Origin: JBARRO01 sp049644265
GTDB taxonomy: Bacteria; Bacteroidota; Ignavibacteria; UBA10030
Direction: 5' to 3'
Length of the DNA: 11,420 nt
Assembly: GCA_049644265.1 (NCBI GenBank)
Contig: JBARRO010000002.1
Span: 1 to 11,420 of the forward strand
Shown here: one piece after another, positions 7,547 to 11,420 of the stretch
How the letters are laid out: each line of letters starts with the position of its first letter
How positions within the stretch are numbered: position 1 is the stretch's first letter
Notes under the pieces: model-generated
Database searches by the model: none
Seen by the model: the letters and a program-made list of their open reading frames with translations, nothing else
Told to the model about the DNA's origin: nothing
Position numbers and translations under genes: made by a program

Positions 7547-7577
7547 AGTTGTCAGCTTTCAGCGGTCAGTGTTCAGT
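7547..7577. repeat. Downstream arm of the CTGAC-type inverted repeat
   Basis: Minus-strand ACTGAACACTGACC is followed by GCTGAAAGCTGACAACT. It is the inverted partner of 7946-7976. It supplies the four-helix-bundle stop codon and occupies the place where a batB ribosome-binding site would be expected. Confidence 0.6.
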
Positions 7578-7918
7578 TTCCTGATGAATGAGGCAAGCAT
7601 TTTCTTGATCTCTACAACTGCGATCGAAAGTTCCTCATGGGACTTACTGTTGAGTATTTCCAGGTCATGAGTAAGGAGTATCTGATACTCTACTTCACTT
7701 GCTGAACCCATTGCGATTTTCAAAAACCGGTTAAGTTCGTTCTTGCCTTCTCTTCCACATCCCTCAGCGATGTTTGTTGGTACGGATGCGGCGGCACGTC
7801 GAATTTGTGATGTAAGTCCGTACAATTCCTCCTTAGGAAAAGCCTTTGTTGTCCTGTATGCTTCCAAAACAAAAAGATGCGCCTTTTCCCAAACCTTGAG
7901 TTTTCTAAAGTCTTGCAT
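7559..7918 (-). CDS. Four-helix-bundle protein, 23S rRNA intervening-sequence protein family
   Basis: The 119-aa product is a canonical member of the IVP/S23 four-helix-bundle family. It begins MQDFRKLKVWEKAHLFVLEAYR and carries the hallmarks FPKEELYGLTSQIRRAA, NIAEGCGR and RFLKIAMGSASEVEYQ. Family members form small helical bundles, some encoded inside 23S rRNA intervening sequences and many free-standing like this one. RNA binding is suspected from the related Avd protein of diversity-generating retroelements; the function here is unknown. It has the best Shine-Dalgarno in the window. Its last residues (LNTDR) and its TGA stop are encoded by the downstream inverted-repeat arm. It interrupts the batA-batB junction and has no known role in the Bat system, so it is probably a passenger. 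Confidence 0.95.
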   Translation of the reverse strand: MQDFRKLKVWEKAHLFVLEAYRTTKAFPKEELYGLTSQIRRAAASVPTNIAEGCGREGKNELNRFLKIAMGSASEVEYQILLTHDLEILNSKSHEELSIAVVEIKKMLASFIRKLNTDR

Positions 7919-7924
7919 GGTCCC

Positions 7925-7930
7925 CCTCCT
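7925..7930 (-). promoter_or_regulatory. Ribosome-binding site AGGAGG of the four-helix-bundle gene
   Basis: Minus-strand AGGAGG sits 6 nt before the ATG at 7918-7916. It fixes the start as MQDFRKLKVW. The frame remains open 14 codons further upstream, but that stretch reads through the inverted-repeat arm and is not family sequence. Confidence 0.85.
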
Positions 7931-7945
7931 GTTGTTTTTGTTTAT

Positions 7946-7976
7946 ACTGATCACCGACAACTGACCACTGACTACT
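7946..7976. repeat. Upstream arm of the CTGAC-type inverted repeat
   Basis: Plus-strand ACTGATCACCGAC is followed by AACTGACCACTGACTACT. It pairs with 7547-7577 at 23 of 31 positions. It lies between the batA stop and the four-helix-bundle gene, and on the minus strand it is followed by an A-rich stretch with a TATAAA (7946-7941). I see no convincing -35 for that box. Confidence 0.6.
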
Positions 7977-7977
7977 C

Positions 7978-8970
7978 CTACGGAACCTTCCTCACCACCG
8001 TCGCCGACAACCCCACCTCAATCATCAACACAAGGAGTCCGGCAAAAAGCCAGCTGCTGAACAGCTCCGTGTAGCGCTTGTATGCCGTCACTTCGATTTT
8101 CGTCCGCTCCAGCTGATCGATTTCCTTGTAGATTTCCTTCAGCTTGCGATTATCCGTCGCGCGGTAGTACTTGCCCCCGGTCATCTCGGCAACAGCCGTC
8201 AGGGTTTTTTCGTCGAGGTCCACGGGAATCATCTGGCGTCGGATTCCAAATGGTGTCTGGACAGGATACGGGGCTTGACCCTGAGCCCCGACGCCGACGG
8301 TGTACACTCGCACGCTATACGTAGCTGCAACTTTCGCTGCCGTGATCGGGTCAATTTCGCCACGGTTGTTCACTCCGTCCGTCAGGAGAATCATCACCTT
8401 ACTCTTCGCTTTGCTATCCTTGAGACGGTTTACCCCGTTCGCCAAAGCCATCCCGATTGCCGTGCCGTCAACCACCATTCCATTCTTAATTTCGTGGAGC
8501 AGGTTCTTCAGCACCGGATAATCGGTCGTGAGAGGACACTGCGTGAAACTCTCCCCCGAAAAAATGACAAGGCCGATGCGGTCATTCTGGCGGCCGTCGA
8601 TGAAATCTTCCGCCACCTGCTTCGCAGCAACGAGACGGTTCGGGTTGAAATCCTCCGCAAGCATACTCCCGGAGATATCGAGCAGCATCACAATGTCGAT
8701 TCCCTCTGTGGAGACGTTTTCCTTGCTGGAGACGGACTGGGGACGGGCAAAGGCGACAATGCAAAGGGCGATGGCAATCATGCGAAGAGCCACCGGAGCG
8801 TGGCGCAGCCGCTCCCTGAGCGTCCGAGGAGTTGTCGCGAAGGGCTGGAGAGACGAGAACTGAACCTCCGACACCATCTTCTTTCTCCGTCGCCAGAAGT
8901 AGAAGGTGAGGAGCGGGATGGCCAACAGGAGCCACAGGAATTCCGGATTGGCGAACTTGTCACCCAGCAT
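7978..8970 (-). CDS. batA: BatA, VWA-domain membrane protein
   Basis: The protein is 330 aa from the ATG supported by GAGGTGG. It starts MLGDKFANPEFLWLLLAIPLL, the typical BatA/BatB N-terminal helix (about 10-26). A second helix spans about 58-75, a VWA domain about 90-285, and a third helix about 304-322. The MIDAS metal site is complete: D98, S100 and S102 (DISGS), T170 (DGTAIG) and D198 (LLTDG). BatA is a membrane-held VWA protein thought to work with MoxR and BatB in the envelope. The start overlaps the preceding gene by 11 nt. The TAG stop at 7980-7978 is followed at once by GAG, then by the inverted-repeat cassette that separates it from batB, where close spacing would be expected. Confidence 0.95.
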   Translation of the reverse strand: MLGDKFANPEFLWLLLAIPLLTFYFWRRRKKMVSEVQFSSLQPFATTPRTLRERLRHAPVALRMIAIALCIVAFARPQSVSSKENVSTEGIDIVMLLDISGSMLAEDFNPNRLVAAKQVAEDFIDGRQNDRIGLVIFSGESFTQCPLTTDYPVLKNLLHEIKNGMVVDGTAIGMALANGVNRLKDSKAKSKVMILLTDGVNNRGEIDPITAAKVAATYSVRVYTVGVGAQGQAPYPVQTPFGIRRQMIPVDLDEKTLTAVAEMTGGKYYRATDNRKLKEIYKEIDQLERTKIEVTAYKRYTELFSSWLFAGLLVLMIEVGLSATVVRKVP

Positions 8971-9919
8971 GGACCACCTCTTTTCGCTCCACCTCATCTT
9001 CGGTTGGCTGCGGAGGAATCATGGACCGTACGATTTCGTACGCCCACTGCATTTCGCTTTCGTGCTCGGCGGGCGCCGGTTCGTACTTCGCAAACTTCAC
9101 AAGGTCCGCCGTCGTAAAGAATGACTGCATCTGTTTCCAGACCTTTTCGGACTCGGGGATTTGTTTCATCTGTTGAAGAATCTCGTCCGAGGTGAGCTCG
9201 AGAGCGACGATCTTCCACCGGCGTTCAAAGAATGTCCGGATGATCTCGGTAACCTCCGAGTAGTACTGTTTCACCTTCCCCTGTTGCCACAGTTTTTTCT
9301 CCTCGATGAGGCGGAGGGCCGCAAGCGCCTCGCGATGCGGTGGAATTGCAGACCGCACCGCCTCCTGCATGGACTCCCGTTGCATCCTCCTCTTGCGATA
9401 ATAATAGTACGCCATTCCTGCAATCAGGAGAACAAGAAGGGCAATCAGGTATGGGACAAAATCTTCAAACTTCCAGGGTGCAGAAAGAGGGGGCTTGATG
9501 TCTTTAATCTCACCTTGCGCATCCACGGTCACTCCTGCAACCGTGAGAGAGACCGGATTCGTGTATGCCTGTCGCTGTGTGGTATCTCCCTTGACCCGAT
9601 ACGCGAACGGAATCGGCGGAACGAACACCCGTCCCGTGTCGATGGTCATGAGCTCGAATGTCCAGTCCGGTTCATTCCCGCTTCGTCCGGCACTGAGGAT
9701 TTCGAATGGTCCCACGCTATCCTTCGCTGCAGGCGAAATTGCTTCAAGGTTCGGGGGGGTCCTTCCGTGGACATGCAGGACAATCCTATCCCCGATTCTG
9801 AACCGGGATGAATCGGTTGTGGCACTGAGGCCGACCTCTTGACCCTGCAGGATTGAGGAAGACAAAACCAGGATTAGAAGGATGAGAGGATTACCAGGAT
9901 GAACAAGTCTGAATTTCAT
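8960..9919 (-). CDS. Bat-operon membrane protein, BatD/DUF4381-like
   Basis: This 319-aa protein has a signal peptide (residues 1-27, hydrophobic PLILLILVLSSSIL) and an extracytoplasmic beta-rich domain (about 30-130). The motif DIKPPLSAPWKFEDF (140-154) precedes a single membrane helix at about 155-174, followed by YYYYRKRR. The cytoplasmic helical tail (about 190-300) contains LIEEKKLWQQGKVKQYYSEVTEIIRTFFERR, resembling the C-terminal regions of BatD and DUF4381 proteins. Genes of this kind often sit between the DUF58 and batA genes; a structural role in the Bat complex is inferred. The ATG has no Shine-Dalgarno, and the upstream 55 nt and the signal-peptide codons both carry ATCC-type repeats, so the exact start is less sure than the gene. 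The 3' end overlaps batA by 11 nt, which suggests translational coupling. Confidence 0.85.
   Translation of the reverse strand: MKFRLVHPGNPLILLILVLSSSILQGQEVGLSATTDSSRFRIGDRIVLHVHGRTPPNLEAISPAAKDSVGPFEILSAGRSGNEPDWTFELMTIDTGRVFVPPIPFAYRVKGDTTQRQAYTNPVSLTVAGVTVDAQGEIKDIKPPLSAPWKFEDFVPYLIALLVLLIAGMAYYYYRKRRMQRESMQEAVRSAIPPHREALAALRLIEEKKLWQQGKVKQYYSEVTEIIRTFFERRWKIVALELTSDEILQQMKQIPESEKVWKQMQSFFTTADLVKFAKYEPAPAEHESEMQWAYEIVRSMIPPQPTEDEVERKEVVHAG
8974..8980 (-). promoter_or_regulatory. batA ribosome-binding site (GAGGTGG)
   Basis: Minus-strand AAAAGAGGTGG lies 3-4 nt before the ATG at 8970-8968, inside the end of the upstream gene. It decides the batA start: the frame is open to an ATG at 8997, but that codon has no comparable site and would add nine residues (MRWSEKRWS) that are only the upstream gene and this site read in another frame. 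Confidence 0.75.
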
Positions 9920-9971
9920 TTGTACAATGACTTAATAATCATGGGAATCCGTATCATCCAATGAATCCTGG
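9868..9971. repeat. Imperfect inverted repeat of ATCC-type sequence around the start of the DUF4381-like gene
   Basis: Plus-strand 9952-9971 (TATCATCCAATGAATCCTGG) matches minus-strand 9887-9868 (TCTCATCCTTCTAATCCTGG) at 15 of 20 bases. Two blocks are perfect: TCATCC and AATCCTGG. The inner arm is also half of a 17-nt tandem duplication (9869-9885 and 9886-9902, 14 of 17 identical). The arms enclose 64 bp that contain the start codon at 9919-9917. In the mRNA the arms could pair and leave the start codon in the loop. The inner arm is coding and supplies the hydrophobic core of the signal peptide. Confidence 0.5.
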
Positions 9972-9974
9972 TCG

Positions 9975-10850
9975 TTACCATCTTCGTTCCCTCAGCCTGA
10001 AGAAATCCACCAACGGCTTCATATATGGCTGGTCAAGCCGGACTTCGACAGCGTCGAGTCGCGACTTGACGAACATCGACTTTCGCGTTTTCATCGTGGC
10101 GTCACGGTAAGCTCTGAACGATGAGCGTACGCGCGCGTCGCTGGTATCGACCCATCGCTGGGCGCCGGTCTCTGCATCCCGGAACGTGATCAGTCCTACG
10201 TTGGGAAGCTCGTGTTCGCGCGGGTCCAGGAGGGCAACGCCGATCAGGTCGTGACGTTTGCCGGCTATTCTGAGCGCCGTTTCATAGCCACTATCCATGA
10301 AATCCGAAATGAGGAATACGATGCTCCGTTTCTTCTGGATGTGGTTCAGATATTCCACGGCGTTCTTGATGCTGGTGGAACGCTTCTTCGGCTCGAACGA
10401 AAGGAGTTCGCGAACGATACGCAACGCGTGAGACTTTCCCTTTCTCGGCGGAATGAATTTCTCGATGTCTTCCGTGAACAAAATCGCGCCCACCTTGTCG
10501 TTGTTCTTCATCGCCGAGAATGCGAGGATGGCGCTGAGCTCCACGGCAACGTCGCGTTTGAGCGATGCCTGGGATCCAAAGTATTGTGAGCCGCTCATAT
10601 CCACCAACAACATGACCGTCAGCTCGCGTTCCTCTTCGAAGATTTTGACAAAGGGATGGTTCAGCCGCGCCGTTACGTTCCAGTCGATAGCCCGAATGTC
10701 GTCGCCATAGGTATACTCGCGCACCTCGGAGAACTCCATGCCCCGGCCTTTGAACACGGAATGGTATTCACCGGAGAAGACCTGGTTGACCAGTCCTCGC
10801 GTACGGATTTCAAGCTGGCGGACTTTTTTCAGGAGTTCTTTTGTTTCCAT
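9975..10850 (-). CDS. DUF58 domain-containing protein (VWA-like)
   Basis: This is a 291-aa protein, full length for the family. The DUF58 core is plain: FKGRGMEFSEVREY at residues 33-46 and GDDIRAIDWN at 49-58. A VWA-like fold follows with MIDAS residues D84, S86 and S88 (DMSGS), a candidate T159 and D183 (LISDF). No signal peptide or membrane segment is seen, so it is probably cytoplasmic or membrane-peripheral. DUF58 proteins are regularly encoded directly after moxR and are presumed MoxR partners; the molecular job is unknown. The ATG at 10850 is preceded directly by GAAGG, too close to be an ideal Shine-Dalgarno, with GAAGAA slightly further upstream. The METKELLKKVRQLEI start fits homologues. 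Both neighbouring gaps (68 and 55 nt) consist largely of degenerate repeats. Confidence 0.95.
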   Translation of the reverse strand: METKELLKKVRQLEIRTRGLVNQVFSGEYHSVFKGRGMEFSEVREYTYGDDIRAIDWNVTARLNHPFVKIFEEERELTVMLLVDMSGSQYFGSQASLKRDVAVELSAILAFSAMKNNDKVGAILFTEDIEKFIPPRKGKSHALRIVRELLSFEPKKRSTSIKNAVEYLNHIQKKRSIVFLISDFMDSGYETALRIAGKRHDLIGVALLDPREHELPNVGLITFRDAETGAQRWVDTSDARVRSSFRAYRDATMKTRKSMFVKSRLDAVEVRLDQPYMKPLVDFFRLRERRW

Positions 10851-10871
10851 CCTTCAGTTCTTCATCCACAC

Positions 10872-10909
10872 TTGGACATTGGGCGTTGGATATTCGTTAT
10901 TGGAAATTG
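10872..10909. repeat. Degenerate 14-nt-period TTGGANATT repeat in the moxR-DUF58 gap
   Basis: On the plus strand three units follow one another: TTGGACATTGGGCG, TTGGATATTCGTTA and TTGGAAATTG. They occupy most of the 68-nt space between the moxR stop and the DUF58 start. No promoter or terminator is evident in the gap. From memory, similar TTGGATATTGG-type strings occur between genes and beside four-helix-bundle genes in Bacteroidota-like genomes; I cannot check that here. Confidence 0.55.
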
Positions 10910-10918
10910 ATTTCTTTC

Positions 10919-11420
10919 TCACGGCACTTCCACATGGTTCAGAATCTCGTGCACAATGTGCTCCGGTGTAATCTCTTCCGCCTCGGCCTCGTAGGTCACC
11001 GCCACCCTGTGTCGGAGAACATCGGGGCAGATCGCCCGCACGTCCTCCGGAATCACATACCCCCGTCTCTTAATGAACGCGTGGGCTTTTGAAGCAAGCG
11101 CAAGGTTGATGGTGGCACGGGGCGAAGCTCCGTAGCTGATGAGCGGGGCGAGCTTTTCCAGTTTGAAGTTCTTCGGCTCGCGCGTCGCAAAGACAATATC
11201 CAGGATATACCGTTCGATCTTTTCATCCATGTAGACCTGGGAGACAGCTGCCCGGGCTGACAGGATCTCTTTCGGAGAAACGACCGGTTTCACCGCTTTC
11301 TGATCGCCGGCAATGTTCTGTCGCATAATTGCAAGTTCTTCCTCGCGCGTGGGGTATCCGATTTTCACTTTCAGCATGAAGCGGTCCACCTGGGCCTCGG
11401 GCAACGGATAGGTTCCCTCT
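10919..11420 (-). CDS. moxR: MoxR family AAA+ ATPase, C-terminal part (5' end outside window)
   Basis: About 166 codons are visible, entering in frame at the window edge with EGTYPLPEAQVDRF. This is the MoxR signature around the arginine-finger region of the AAA+ module. A TTG inside it (PLPEAQ) could be mistaken for a start but is an internal Leu codon. Walker A and B lie outside the window. The rest is the C-terminal lid: a conserved YGASPRA segment (sensor-2 arginine), then VIPEDVRAICPDVLRHR, ending ILNHVEVP before TGA, typical of MoxR proteins of about 320-330 aa. MoxR ATPases are cytoplasmic and are thought to act as chaperone-like remodellers of VWA-domain partners. Here the likely partners are the DUF58, BatA and BatB products encoded just downstream. 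It is the first gene of the Bat cluster seen here; any operon promoter lies beyond the window. Confidence 0.95.
   Translation of the reverse strand, partial: EGTYPLPEAQVDRFMLKVKIGYPTREEELAIMRQNIAGDQKAVKPVVSPKEILSARAAVSQVYMDEKIERYILDIVFATREPKNFKLEKLAPLISYGASPRATINLALASKAHAFIKRRGYVIPEDVRAICPDVLRHRVAVTYEAEAEEITPEHIVHEILNHVEVP

Larger units (their letters stand above)
7547..7976 (-). mobile_element. Putative IVP (four-helix-bundle) cassette with CTGAC-type inverted repeats
   Basis: Arms at 7547-7577 and 7946-7976 are inverted copies, 31 nt long with 23 matches. Each is built from short CTGAC/CTGA-like units. They enclose one gene with its own ribosome-binding site. The outer arm ends lie 4 nt from the batB start codon and 1 nt from the batA stop codon, so the cassette accounts for nearly all of the 435-bp gap in an otherwise tight operon. 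I see no transposase, no clear target-site duplication and no terminator. That it moved in as a unit is inference. Proteins of this family are known from intervening sequences in 23S rRNA genes, and the related Avd protein works in diversity-generating retroelements. Confidence 0.5.

Noticed and set aside
7540..7980. Target-site duplication around the four-helix-bundle cassette
   Set aside because: Only a TA dinucleotide is shared at the two ends; not enough to claim a duplication.
8971..8997. Nine-codon N-terminal extension of batA
   Set aside because: The downstream ATG has GAGGTGG in front of it and begins the typical BatA helix; the extension is formed by that site and the upstream gene.
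8275..9117. 280-codon plus-strand open frame
   Set aside because: It lies opposite batA and the end of the DUF4381-like gene, whose minus-strand products match known families throughout; the plus-strand protein shows no domain.

Overview
The window suggests a bacterium of the Bacteroidota/Chlorobiota/Ignavibacteria group, at moderate confidence. The clues are a complete Bat (Bacteroides aerotolerance-type) operon in the order moxR, DUF58, DUF4381-like, batA, batB-batC, batD, batE, next to a membrane Ser/Thr kinase whose outer half is a PD40/TolB-like propeller. Several genes have Shine-Dalgarno sequences, and one promoter is close to the E. coli sigma-70 consensus. Both argue against Bacteroidia proper and for an Ignavibacteria-like or neighbouring lineage. 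All genes lie on the minus strand, so transcription runs from high to low coordinates.

Layout in transcription order. The window opens inside moxR (5' end missing, 11420-10919), followed by a DUF58 protein (10850-9975), a membrane-anchored BatD/DUF4381-like protein (9919-8960) and batA (8970-7978). Next comes a small four-helix-bundle '23S rRNA intervening sequence' protein gene (7918-7559) inside a pair of imperfect inverted repeats. Then follow a fused batB-batC gene (7542-5785), batD (5742-3898) and batE (3901-3137). About 350 bp without a Bat gene hold a strong promoter and a long leader for the kinase gene (2788-125). The last 124 bp carry two hairpin-forming palindromes and no gene.

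The MoxR AAA+ ATPase is expected to act with VWA/MIDAS proteins (DUF58, BatA, BatB). The Bat membrane proteins would form an envelope complex: BatA and BatB are VWA proteins held by membrane segments, BatC and BatE contribute TPRs, and BatD and the DUF4381-like protein contribute extracytoplasmic beta domains. The complex is linked to envelope integrity and stress tolerance, but its exact biochemistry is not established. The kinase has its own promoter and may be functionally unrelated.

The most interesting structure lies between the genes. Two Bat junctions are tight overlaps (DUF4381/batA, 11 nt; batD/batE, ATGA). Every other junction in the operon is filled by short-period degenerate repeats: a TTGGANATT type, an ATCC type, and a CTGAC/CTGCC type. 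At batA-batB the CTGAC repeats form inverted arms around the four-helix-bundle gene, and the cassette fills the gap almost to the base. At batC-batD a 27-bp CTGCC-type insert with 5-bp direct repeats separates a perfect AGGAGG from the batD start. This looks like a repeat or cassette system that settles at ribosome-binding-site junctions inside an operon.
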